Assembly (NCBI RefSeq): GCF_002150505.1
Contig: NZ_MSSV01000002.1
Coordinates: 248,001-312,000 of the forward strand
Length of the DNA stretch: 64,000 nt
Direction of reading: 5' to 3'
From: Algoriphagus ratkowskyi
GTDB lineage: Bacteria; Bacteroidota; Bacteroidia; Cytophagales; Cyclobacteriaceae
Both the position numbers and the translations under genes were made by a program. Positions 1 to 8,585 of this stretch are shown here, one piece after another (the first letter of the stretch is position 1; the number at the start of each line of letters is the position of its first letter). The notes beneath the pieces were generated by a model. The model saw only the letters and a list, made by a program, of their open reading frames with translations, did no database searches and was not told the origin of the DNA.

Positions 1-1820
1 AGGAAAAGAACATCATCGATCAGTTGGATGAAGTCGCCATTGTGGATCAAAAAGTCATGATGCCAATGCGCGATGGCGTACGACTGGCCACGGATATCTA
101 CCGCCCAAAGGGTGATGGCAAATATCCAATAGTATTTTCCAGAACTCCCTATAATTTCAATACCTGGGGAAACGGTGAAATGAATACGCGCACCATGGAG
201 ACTGCCCTATCCTGGGTGGAAAAAGGCTATGCTTATGTCGTTCAAAATGAACGAGGCCGTTATTTTTCTGAGGGAGATTGGGATATTCTCGGTGTACCAT
301 TAACCGATGGATATGATGCGTTTGATTGGATGGCCAAGCAAGCATGGAGTAATGGAAAAATTGGCACCCTAGGCTGCTCCTCTACTGCTGAGTGGCAAAT
401 GGCAGTTGCCTCCATGGATCACCCAGCATTGGGCGCTTTGGTTCCGCAAGGATATGGTGCAGGTGTTGGTAAAATTGGTGATTTCTGGGAGCAAGGAAAC
501 TGGTACAGAGGTGGTGCAGGTCAGATGCTTTTCACGAATTGGCTCTATGGCGTGCAACACGACCCTATGGCACCTAAATTCCCATCGGATATTAGCCAAA
601 AGGATCTACTAAGGCTACAGCGTTTTTATGACATGTCTCCTGAATATCCAAAAATTGATTCGAAGGAGGCTTTAAAACATCTACCTGTTCAGGATATCAT
701 TAAAAATCAAAATGGTCCTGTGGGCATTTACGAGGAAATGATCACTCGTAAGCCAAATGACCCAAAGTGGTTTTCTGGAGGTTTGTATCATGACAAACAA
801 CCTTTTGACAAACCTAGTTTTTGGTTTGTGTCGTGGTTTGACGTATCTGCAGGACCAAACATAGCTCTATTTAATCATGCTAGACAGAATGCTGTTTCGC
901 AGCTTGCTAGAGACAATCAGTATCTCGTAATCGCACCAGTGATGCACTGCTCATTCACCAGAGCATCTGAAAACACCATGGTGGGTGATCTAAATGTTGG
1001 TGATGCACGCCTGAACTATGATGAGATCATCACAGCGTGGTTTGACGTATGGCTAAAAGGTGAGAAATCTGAAGTTATGGAAAACATGCCACGAGTGCAG
1101 TACTATACTATGGGTTCAAATAAGTGGCAAACTTCCGACGTATGGCCTCCGGCCGAAGCAGTAATGACAACCATGTACTTGGATTCAGAAGGTAAAGCCA
1201 ATTCTCTTAATGGAAACGGTAAATTGACTACTAAAAAGCCCAGAAAAGACACACCTGATACATTCAAGTACGATCCGATGGACCCTGTAACTTCCTTTGG
1301 AGGAAATGTATGTTGTACAGGAAATGCTATAGACGGTAGCGGTGGATCTAAGGATCAATCTGAGATGGAAAAGCGGGATGACATATTAGTTTATACTACT
1401 GAAGTGCTAGAAGAAGGCGTTGAAGTTTCCGGCTTTATTGAGTCCTTCTTATATCTTTCTTCTGATGCCAAAGACACCGATGTGACGATCAAATTGATAG
1501 ATGTGCATCCTGACGGAAAAGCTTATAATCTGGATGAAACGATTCAGCGGGTACGCTATCGAGAAGGGTATGAAAAAGAAGTTTGGATGGAGGACAGGAA
1601 AGTTTATGAAGTCAAAATGACTCCCATGAGCACCTCAAATTACTTTGATAAAGGTCATCGAATTCGTATTGAAGTCAGTAGCTCGAATTTCCCTCGCTTT
1701 GACAGAAACATGAATACCGGTGGAAACACCTACGATGAAACCGAAGGCATAGTGGCAACCAACTCTATTCACCATGGAGGAAAAAACTTGAGTAGGATCA
1801 TTTTGCCTATTGTGAAATAA
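1..1820 (+). CDS. CocE/NonD (S15-like) hydrolase, 5' end cut by window edge
   Basis: This is a serine hydrolase of the X-Pro dipeptidyl-peptidase S15 / cocaine-esterase type, which cleaves acyl or peptide bonds. The opening block [14 protein letters not shown], the GRYFSEGDW block and the nucleophile elbow GCSS are typical. A C-terminal jelly-roll (X-Pro_CN-like) region follows from about position 1250, ending with [15 protein letters not shown]. The frame stays open to the first base of the window, and the first possible start there is only a TTG inside conserved sequence, so the true start and any signal peptide lie upstream. It ends just before a hairpin terminator and a SusC/SusD pair in the same direction. 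A role in processing what that pair imports is possible but only inferred from position. Confidence 0.88.
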   Translation, partial: EKNIIDQLDEVAIVDQKVMMPMRDGVRLATDIYRPKGDGKYPIVFSRTPYNFNTWGNGEMNTRTMETALSWVEKGYAYVVQNERGRYFSEGDWDILGVPLTDGYDAFDWMAKQAWSNGKIGTLGCSSTAEWQMAVASMDHPALGALVPQGYGAGVGKIGDFWEQGNWYRGGAGQMLFTNWLYGVQHDPMAPKFPSDISQKDLLRLQRFYDMSPEYPKIDSKEALKHLPVQDIIKNQNGPVGIYEEMITRKPNDPKWFSGGLYHDKQPFDKPSFWFVSWFDVSAGPNIALFNHARQNAVSQLARDNQYLVIAPVMHCSFTRASENTMVGDLNVGDARLNYDEIITAWFDVWLKGEKSEVMENMPRVQYYTMGSNKWQTSDVWPPAEAVMTTMYLDSEGKANSLNGNGKLTTKKPRKDTPDTFKYDPMDPVTSFGGNVCCTGNAIDGSGGSKDQSEMEKRDDILVYTTEVLEEGVEVSGFIESFLYLSSDAKDTDVTIKLIDVHPDGKAYNLDETIQRVRYREGYEKEVWMEDRKVYEVKMTPMSTSNYFDKGHRIRIEVSSSNFPRFDRNMNTGGNTYDETEGIVATNSIHHGGKNLSRIILPIVK

Positions 1821-1850
1821 TTCTGCATTTTCCCATATTTCGAAGTTATA

Positions 1851-1880
1851 AAAAGGAGAGTCTCTGTACTCTCCTTTTTT
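1851..1880 (+). terminator. Rho-independent terminator after the CocE-like gene
   Basis: A GGAGAG/CTCTCC stem with an A-tract before it and a T-run after it lies about 30 bases past the stop codon of the hydrolase. It separates that gene from the SusC gene. Confidence 0.8.
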
Positions 1881-2033
1881 TATTTTGATGTAGAATGAAT
1901 TTGATCAGAATAATTCTAATTATACTGTTTTTCATCCTTTCGTATAAAAAGGATAAAGATTTCCTTCGCATTTTTAGAGAGTGAATTTTATTTTTTTGAT
2001 TTTATACAAGAATCACATTCTAACCGACAAACT

Positions 2034-5006
2034 ATGATAAACAAACCTTTACTCACATTGATACTCCTATTCTGTACAATAGGAATATCGTGGGCGCAAT
2101 ATTCTATCAAGGGTACTGTGTCCGATGAACGAACAGGGGAGCCTCTCATTGGAGCCAGTATCCTTATCAAAGGAACTACTTCTGGAGCAGTCACCGATCT
2201 GGACGGCAACTATACGCTTGAGATTAATAACTCGGGTAACGTAGAACTTGTAGTTTCTTCTATTGGGTATTTGAAAAAAACCATTCCCGTGAACCCAAAT
2301 CAATCTGTAGTAAACATTCAGCTGAATGAAGATGCTACGAATCTAGAAGAAGTGGTAGTCACGGGCCTTGTGTCCTCTGTGAAACGTAGCAATCTTGCTA
2401 ATGCAGTCACCACGGTATCAGCCAGAGATCTTACCGGCACCACCACTATACAGACTACCGACGGAGCACTTTACGGAAAAGTAGCTGGCGCCACTATACG
2501 TTCGAATGGAGGAGCTCCAGGGGGAGGTATTTCAATTCAACTCCGAGGAATATCAAGTTTGCAGAGTGCATCGCAGCCGCTAATCATTGTTGACGGTGTG
2601 TATATCAACAATGCATCACAGCGAACAGGACGAGCAACAGTATCTGGAGCCGGTGCATCAAGCCAAGATGATGGAGCAAACAGGTTAGCGGACATCAATC
2701 CTGCGGATATAGAAACTATTGAGGTTTTGAAGGGTCCCTCAGCAGCTGCCATCTACGGAACACGTGCCAATGCGGGTGTAATAATTATAACTACAAAACG
2801 AGGAGCTGAGGGCAGAACGACAGTTTCCCTTTCTCAGGATGTAGGCTTTGCAAAGCCACTAAGATTATTAGGAGTAGACGATTGGAGCGAGGAAAAGATT
2901 AATTTCTTCTTTCCAGAATCTAGAAGACCAATTGAGCTAGAGCGATTTAGAGCAGCCCAATCAACTGGGACATTTATTGATTATGAAGATTTTTTTTACA
3001 ACAATACAGCCCTACTTCTAAATACTAGGATTAATGTATCTGGAGGATCAGAGAAGACTAAATTCTTCGTCTCTGGAAACATTACTGACGAAGATGGAAC
3101 AGTCAAAAACACTGGATTTGAACGATACTCAATCCGAGCAAATATTGATCATAAGATTACCGATAAAATCAAATTAGGTATCTCCTCAAATTACATCAGA
3201 TCTAATACCGATAGAGGATTCACAGGTAATCAGAATAACACAGGAGCAAGTATTGGCTATAGCATTTCTTACGTTCCTAATTATTATGACCTTAGAAGAA
3301 ATGATGATGGTACTTATCCTATAAATCCTTACTTCTCTGAGAATCCAGTTTCTGTCACAGACAATGCTGTGAACAATTCTCAAGTGAATCGCTTTATCCA
3401 AGCGTTCACCTTAGATTTCGATATTCTTAAAACTCAAAACAGTTACTTGAAAGCAACTGTTGCTGGAGGATTGGATTATCTTCAAAACTCTACTCAAATA
3501 TACCTTCCGGAGTTTTTACAATTTCAGCGGTCGCAGGCAAATCCTGGAGACCTATTTATAGGTAGGCAAGAGAGTTTCAATACAAATTTCCAAGCTGCAT
3601 TAGTTTACAATTGGAATTTAGGTACTGTAAACATGAACTCTCAAGCTGGCCTTGTTAGACTAGATTTTGATAACAATTCACTCTTCAATAGAGGTAGAGG
3701 TTTAGTGCCAGGTCAACGAAACCTTAAGCAAGCTAATATCCAGGAGATTAATGAACAGTTCAATAGCAAAATCCAAGAGGCGGGTATATTTCTCCAACAG
3801 GAGGCAAACTGGGAAGATAAGATCGTGGGAACAGTAGGTGTAAGATGGGATAAATCTACATTGAATGGAGATCCAAACGAATTTTATGCATTTCCTCGAG
3901 CAAGTGTAGCGTTCAATATAGCGAACTTCGATTTCTGGAATAGCGGAGTAATCAGTCAATTAAAACCTAGAATTGCATACGGCGAGACAGCTGGACCGGT
4001 ACCTTTTGGGGCCACGTTTACTCCACTAGGAGGAACTAACATTGGAGGGCTCCTTGGATCTACTGTTTCCACAACTATAGGTAACACACTGATCCAACCT
4101 GAGACAGCCTCAGAATTGGAATTTGGAGTTGATGCAGGATTCTTTAATAACCGAATTAGTCTTGAAGCAACTTATTACATCAAAAACACACAAAACAACC
4201 TTCAAAATCTGAACTTAGCTCCTTCTACGGGGGTGAATACAACACTTAGTAATGAGGCTGAGCTTCAAAATAAAGGGCTAGAATTAGGGCTTTCTGGAAC
4301 GGTAGTCGAAAAATCAAATTTCAGATGGTTTTCAAGAATTCTATACTGGCAGAACACCATCGAAATGACACGACTTGGTGTCCCTACCTATATTTCAGGA
4401 GGATTTGGATCAGGACTAGGCACATTCCTATATGCTGAAGGCTACTCTCCTACCACTATTGTAGGTACTCCAGCAGATCCTTCTATTCCAGGTGGGTTTA
4501 CTATTTGGGGTGACGCGCAGCCAGACTTTAACCTTTCATTCTCTAACTCATTTAGCATATATAAAGGACTTGAATTTTCTTTCCTTGTAGATTGGAGAAA
4601 TGGTGGATCTAACGTCAACTTGTCTTCATTTTTGGCAGATGGTGGAGGTACTACCAATGGCTGGTTTGATGACGACAATGGAGATGGAATTCCAAACGGT
4701 AGGCAGAGAAATCCAGAGCCATACAACAATGCAGGTCGCTGGGTTCAGGATGCTTCATTCGTGAAAATCCGTGAAATAGGTCTTTATTACACACTACCTA
4801 AAACTACCCTTTCGGAATGGTTTGGAACTACGGTTCAAAATATCCGTGTAGGCACTTCTGTTAATAACGCATTCCTATTCACAGATTATGATGGATATGA
4901 TCCTGAGACTTCCAGTTTTGGTGCTCAATCTGTTGGAAATAACGTAGATATAGCTCCATACCCTACCTCTAGAAGGATTTTCTTTCACGTAACAATTGAC
5001 TTTTAA
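2034..5006 (+). CDS. SusC/RagA family TonB-linked outer membrane protein
   Basis: This is an outer-membrane active-transport barrel energised by TonB and working with the SusD-type lipoprotein encoded next. A signal peptide (about residues 1-22, ending SWAQ) is followed by a CarboxypepD_reg-like domain (GTVSDERTGEPLIGASILIK). Next come the plug, with the family block LRGISSLQSASQPLIIVDGV and IEVLKGPSAAAIYGTRANAGVI, and a long beta-barrel ending in the aromatic residue of VTIDF. At 990 residues it is of normal length. The start is the ATG just ahead of the signal peptide. The substrate cannot be read from sequence; no glycoside hydrolase or sigma/anti-sigma genes are nearby, so a peptide or other oligomer is as likely as a glycan. 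Confidence 0.95.
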   Translation: MINKPLLTLILLFCTIGISWAQYSIKGTVSDERTGEPLIGASILIKGTTSGAVTDLDGNYTLEINNSGNVELVVSSIGYLKKTIPVNPNQSVVNIQLNEDATNLEEVVVTGLVSSVKRSNLANAVTTVSARDLTGTTTIQTTDGALYGKVAGATIRSNGGAPGGGISIQLRGISSLQSASQPLIIVDGVYINNASQRTGRATVSGAGASSQDDGANRLADINPADIETIEVLKGPSAAAIYGTRANAGVIIITTKRGAEGRTTVSLSQDVGFAKPLRLLGVDDWSEEKINFFFPESRRPIELERFRAAQSTGTFIDYEDFFYNNTALLLNTRINVSGGSEKTKFFVSGNITDEDGTVKNTGFERYSIRANIDHKITDKIKLGISSNYIRSNTDRGFTGNQNNTGASIGYSISYVPNYYDLRRNDDGTYPINPYFSENPVSVTDNAVNNSQVNRFIQAFTLDFDILKTQNSYLKATVAGGLDYLQNSTQIYLPEFLQFQRSQANPGDLFIGRQESFNTNFQAALVYNWNLGTVNMNSQAGLVRLDFDNNSLFNRGRGLVPGQRNLKQANIQEINEQFNSKIQEAGIFLQQEANWEDKIVGTVGVRWDKSTLNGDPNEFYAFPRASVAFNIANFDFWNSGVISQLKPRIAYGETAGPVPFGATFTPLGGTNIGGLLGSTVSTTIGNTLIQPETASELEFGVDAGFFNNRISLEATYYIKNTQNNLQNLNLAPSTGVNTTLSNEAELQNKGLELGLSGTVVEKSNFRWFSRILYWQNTIEMTRLGVPTYISGGFGSGLGTFLYAEGYSPTTIVGTPADPSIPGGFTIWGDAQPDFNLSFSNSFSIYKGLEFSFLVDWRNGGSNVNLSSFLADGGGTTNGWFDDDNGDGIPNGRQRNPEPYNNAGRWVQDASFVKIREIGLYYTLPKTTLSEWFGTTVQNIRVGTSVNNAFLFTDYDGYDPETSSFGAQSVGNNVDIAPYPTSRRIFFHVTIDF

Positions 5007-5017
5007 TCCGACTTACT

Positions 5018-6397
5018 ATGAAAAATATAGCAAAAAATATAGGATTTGCATTGATCGCAGCAACCATAATAGCTAGCTGTAACCCCTTGGAGCTTGATGA
5101 TATTCAGGATCCAAATAATCCCTCAGTCGGCAGTATCGCTAAAAATGCAAGCCCCGAACAAATTCAGTTTCTAATCACAGGATTGGAATCCAGACATAGA
5201 GGATATGTAACAAATATTTCTCAAGCTTGGAATACATTTGGTCGTGAAATATGGTACCTCAATGCATCAGACCCTAGATTTCAGACTGACTGGCTGGGAC
5301 AAAATGGTAGAGTTCCTGACCGCTCCTACTTTGGATTTGGAAACACTGGCGGAGGATCTTGGGCTACGCCATATCAAGCCATCAAACAAGCAGATGTGCT
5401 CAAACTTGCCGCAGATAATACAGATAATATTACCGCTGCACAAAAAAGTGCAGTAGTTGGGTTTTCCAAAACCATCCAAGGATATCAATATATGATTCCA
5501 GCAAACTTCGTGTATAATAATGGAATCCGAATGGATGTGACAAATCCACTTAAACCAGGGCCTTTTGTACCGTACGAAGAAGCGCTCAATCAAATCAATA
5601 CTATATTGGATGAAGGCTTCCAAGCACTAGGAGCTTCTGGGTCTGGCAATTTTCCATTCAAATTAACAAGCGGATTTAATGGATTTAATACAATTACTGG
5701 ACTTCAGCAAGTCAATAGAGCAATTGCCGCTAGACTTAATGCTTACAGGAAAGACTGGCAAGGAGTATTGACTGCTCTAGAAGGATCATTTATGAACCTA
5801 AATGGAAACTTAAATGCAGGACCTGCACATCCATATGGTGCCGCTCCTGACATTTTCAATCCACTTTATTACGTTCCAAATGCAGCAGTAAATACAATGA
5901 TCGTAGTTCATCCCTCAGTGTTAGATGATGCAACGCCCGGAGATCTTCGTGTCCAAAATAAATTTCTAAAACGCACGAACCCTGTCACTGTTACTACAGA
6001 TGCAGGCGCATTGGTCGGAACTCATCAGGATGCTAGATGGGTAAGCAATTCATCACCTATTACCTATATTAGAAATGAGGAGCTAATCCTACTGAAGGCA
6101 GAAGCTCATGCAAATCTAAATCAGGGAACAGCTGCTGTAGCGGCTATCAATATAATTCGAAATGCAGCTGGAATCGGTCCATATACTGGCGCTACTACCA
6201 CGGCAGCCTTGATTGATGAGATCTTATATCAAAGGAGATATTCGCTTTGGGCAGAGCCTTGGGGTCATCGCTGGATTGATGCGAGACGATATGATCGCTT
6301 GGCAGACATACCTACTTCCTATGACAAGGGGACAATCTTTACACAATTCCCACACCCACAGGCAGAACTCAGTTGGGATGACTATATCGGTAATTAA
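5018..6397 (+). CDS. SusD/RagB-like outer membrane lipoprotein
   Basis: This is the surface substrate-binding lipoprotein partner of the preceding SusC, 11 bases downstream and certainly co-transcribed. The N-terminus is a lipoprotein signal (AATIIASC, with C21 or so lipidated). SusD landmarks are the C-terminal YQRRYSLWAEPWGHRWIDARRY region and the AEAHANLNQGTAAVAAINIIR helix of the TPR-like fold. The length of 459 residues is on the short side but complete. A strong terminator follows directly, so the pair forms a closed two-gene operon, possibly fed by read-through from the hydrolase gene upstream. Confidence 0.93.
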   Translation: MKNIAKNIGFALIAATIIASCNPLELDDIQDPNNPSVGSIAKNASPEQIQFLITGLESRHRGYVTNISQAWNTFGREIWYLNASDPRFQTDWLGQNGRVPDRSYFGFGNTGGGSWATPYQAIKQADVLKLAADNTDNITAAQKSAVVGFSKTIQGYQYMIPANFVYNNGIRMDVTNPLKPGPFVPYEEALNQINTILDEGFQALGASGSGNFPFKLTSGFNGFNTITGLQQVNRAIAARLNAYRKDWQGVLTALEGSFMNLNGNLNAGPAHPYGAAPDIFNPLYYVPNAAVNTMIVVHPSVLDDATPGDLRVQNKFLKRTNPVTVTTDAGALVGTHQDARWVSNSSPITYIRNEELILLKAEAHANLNQGTAAVAAINIIRNAAGIGPYTGATTTAALIDEILYQRRYSLWAEPWGHRWIDARRYDRLADIPTSYDKGTIFTQFPHPQAELSWDDYIGN

Positions 6398-6422
6398 TTT
6401 CTTAGAAATAAATAATGTATTT

Positions 6423-6455
6423 AAAAGGGAAGCTAAAAATAGCTTCCCTTTTTTT
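6423..6455 (+). terminator. Rho-independent terminator of the SusC/SusD operon
   Basis: A perfect 12-base stem (AAAAGGGAAGCT and its complement) with a six-base loop is followed by a run of T, starting 25 bases after the SusD stop codon. Confidence 0.88.
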
Positions 6456-6747
6456 ATGTCCATCAGAATATAATAATAACTAAAAAGTTAGAATTAATTC
6501 TTGAGCAGGTGTGAACCTTGGTAAAAATATTTAGAAACTACGAACCTATATCTTTCTGATTAAATGGATTTACTAATCAATTGACCTTATTATTTGACTG
6601 GGAGATATATTCAACACTATCGGGATTATTACTCTCAATTTGAATTAGCCTAACAAGTCTAATCCTATCAAAATGGTAGAAACAGAAGGATATTTAAGTT
6701 GGTAGAAGATTTGAATTAGAATAAGTACAAACCAAAAAACTACAATT
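6456..6747. other. AT-rich intergenic region, no gene seen
   Basis: Together with the terminator this leaves about 350 bases between the SusD gene and the small membrane-protein gene. No credible reading frame, RNA gene or long repeat was seen. It presumably holds the promoter of the next gene, but no convincing TAnnTTTG box at a sensible distance was found. Confidence 0.4.
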
Positions 6748-7008
6748 ATGAACAATCCAGATTATCACGAAGTTTCCCCAGAAAAAGAAGGAGGACTAGC
6801 AAAAGCTATCGAACAACAAACTGCCAAAATTCCATCTGATGTGTACCTATGGGCATCTATGAGTGCTATGGTAATTTCACTTGGGCTGAAACTGTCTAAA
6901 CAAAACCATACTGCACTATTTGTAGGTCAGTGGGCTGCTCCATTCTTATTGTTTGGTATTTACAATAAAATTGTGAAAACTCAGGGATCCGAAAGGGACG
7001 ATGAATAG
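6748..7008 (+). CDS. Small conserved membrane protein, unknown function
   Basis: An 86-residue protein has a charged N-terminal stretch (about residues 1-28) and two hydrophobic segments (about 32-50 and 57-75: VYLWASMSAMVISLGLKL and ALFVGQWAAPFLLFGIYNKI), with charged ends likely in the cytoplasm. It has its own terminator and no operon partner. Small proteins of this design are frequent in Bacteroidota, but I cannot name a function. The clean ATG, the hydrophobic pattern and the terminator directly behind it argue that it is a real gene. Confidence 0.75.
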   Translation: MNNPDYHEVSPEKEGGLAKAIEQQTAKIPSDVYLWASMSAMVISLGLKLSKQNHTALFVGQWAAPFLLFGIYNKIVKTQGSERDDE

Positions 7009-7030
7009 AAGTCATCTCGAAAAAGTTTTA

Positions 7031-7066
7031 AAAAAGGGATAGGAAAGTTTTTCCTATCCCTTTTTT
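7031..7066 (+). terminator. Rho-independent terminator after the small membrane protein gene
   Basis: A 16-base perfect stem (arms containing AAAGGGATAGGAAA and its complement) with a loop of about three bases is followed by six T residues. The A-tract before the stem makes it usable in both directions. Confidence 0.88.
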
Positions 7067-7283
7067 ATGTTTTACAAAGAATTTTGTACAATTGATAACC
7101 TCTTATACAAATAAACTAAGAGTAATTTTGGAATTTAAAATAGAGAAGGCATCGTAATTATTAAGACCTATACTTTAACACGCCAAAGCAGCTTCCAGAA
7201 TAAAATATAATTATCTAGTTATATTTTAGCCTATTAATCAACTAAGTTCGGATGTAGATTAAAGCTGATATAACGATTACTCT

Positions 7284-7502
7284 TTACGGCTTCAAATCGT
7301 AAATTTCATGTTTGATACCGCACTTCACGCAAATATTTAAATTACTCTTTTTCAATGTAAATAATCTTAAGGCTTCTAATGCTGAATTATAAGGACCCAA
7401 ATAATCCCGATCATACTTTGAAGGGATATCATAACAATCCTTATCATGAATAATAAATTGCCCATTGGGATCAGGTAAAGAAGATAAATAAAAGAATCTC
7501 AT
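7284..7502 (-). CDS. Small protein with HxxxC and CxxC motifs, unknown function
   Basis: A 72-residue protein carries a HDKDCYDIP motif, a central YLGPYNSALEALR motif and a C-terminal CVKCG pair, which together look like a small zinc-binding fold. The pattern (aromatic-rich start, H-x3-C, LG-x-Y/F-x-N/S, EAL, C-x2-C) recalls a small uncharacterised family seen in Bacteroidota. The ATG is chosen over a GTG one codon upstream. It stands alone, opposite to its neighbours, with no obvious terminator. The function is unknown. Confidence 0.6.
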   Translation of the reverse strand: MRFFYLSSLPDPNGQFIIHDKDCYDIPSKYDRDYLGPYNSALEALRLFTLKKSNLNICVKCGIKHEIYDLKP

Positions 7503-7801
7503 CACTATTAATTTGTATTTTAAATATGATACTCATTTTTCTTAACAATAAGGATTCCAAAACATTTATAGGGCTGTTAATCTAAATCTTATCCAGTTAT
7601 GAACTTGAGAATATAATTATATGAGGATTTAATATTCAAATTGGGGAAAGAAAGCCTCGGATTAGCTTTCTGTAAAGAAATGTGTTCTTAAAACTTAGCT
7701 TCCTTTTATGTGTCTCTACAGGTATGAGCGCCGCAAAAGCACATGAAACTTTATCTTATCGCTAATCCTTTTGTATTAGAGACAATTAATTAGACTTACC
7801 T

Positions 7802-8302
7802 ATGAGTAGAGGATTTGTAAAAGAAGATGATCAAGAGGAAACTCCTCTAGTTCCACCACGAGCAGATTTGCCCAATGGAATTACTAACTATGTGACACAA
7901 GTAGGCATGGAAGCTATGCTGGCAGAAAGGCAAGAAATGATAATTGAAAAGTCTACCATTGAAGCTGCAACTGAACAGGAAAAACGAATTCATTCCAATT
8001 ATCTCAATGCGAAAATCCACTTACTAGAGGATCGTATTGCTATTGCCAAGGTTGTAAATCTCAGCGAGCAGCCTGAAAATGAAATTCGCTTTGGAGCAAA
8101 CGTCACACTTAAAATAGGAAAGAGCACTAAGCTTCAAACCTATCAAATCGTAGGTGTAGACGAAGCGGATATAGCCAAAAGTAAAATCTCTTTTATATCT
8201 CCAATCGCCAAAATATTGATCGGCAAGAAGTTAGGAGAACAAGCAGTTCTAAAGCTGGCTAAAGAGGATCGTGTCTTTAAGGTGATGGACATCAAGTATT
8301 AA
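7802..8302 (+). CDS. GreA/GreB family transcription elongation factor-like protein
   Basis: A 166-residue protein of the Gre fold. An N-terminal coiled-coil (about residues 35-80, QVGMEAMLAERQEMI to HLLEDRIAIA) would reach into the RNA polymerase secondary channel. A C-terminal FKBP-like domain (about 90-166) has the family signatures VTLKIGKS, TYQIVGVDEAD, ISFISPIAKILIGKKLGE and a final YKVMDIKY-like strand (here FKVMDIKY). Gre factors stimulate transcript cleavage by stalled polymerase. The start of the protein (GFVKEDDQEETPLVPPR) matches the GreB-like variants with an acidic/proline leader. It is a single gene with a promoter of its own. Confidence 0.88.
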   Translation: MSRGFVKEDDQEETPLVPPRADLPNGITNYVTQVGMEAMLAERQEMIIEKSTIEAATEQEKRIHSNYLNAKIHLLEDRIAIAKVVNLSEQPENEIRFGANVTLKIGKSTKLQTYQIVGVDEADIAKSKISFISPIAKILIGKKLGEQAVLKLAKEDRVFKVMDIKY

Positions 8303-8554
8303 TTCGTTCTCAAAATGCCCTAGATTACTTCTATGCCTTACAGCGTAAAGCTGAGATCATTTTTTTCTACCAAATCAATTTTGAAATCAAATTCCGATTT
8401 TGCATAAGTATAAAATCTAAGAAGGATAAGTTTCCTCCTTTACCAAAGTGATTAAAAGTCCCGTTCTTATCGCTTCTTTATGACGTTTGCGGTTAAAAAA
8501 TTACTCAAGCCACAATTGACACTCGATTCATGCCTCCAAAGCTGGCTTTTTCCC

Positions 8555-8562
8555 TATTTTTG
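8555..8562 (+). promoter_or_regulatory. Candidate -7 box of the valS promoter
   Basis: TATTTTTG fits the Bacteroidota TAnnTTTG consensus and lies 23 bases before the valS ATG. No clear TTTG -33 element was seen at 19-21 bases upstream, so this call rests on one box. Confidence 0.4.
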
Positions 8563-8585
8563 TCCCTCTAATTAATCATCTGAAT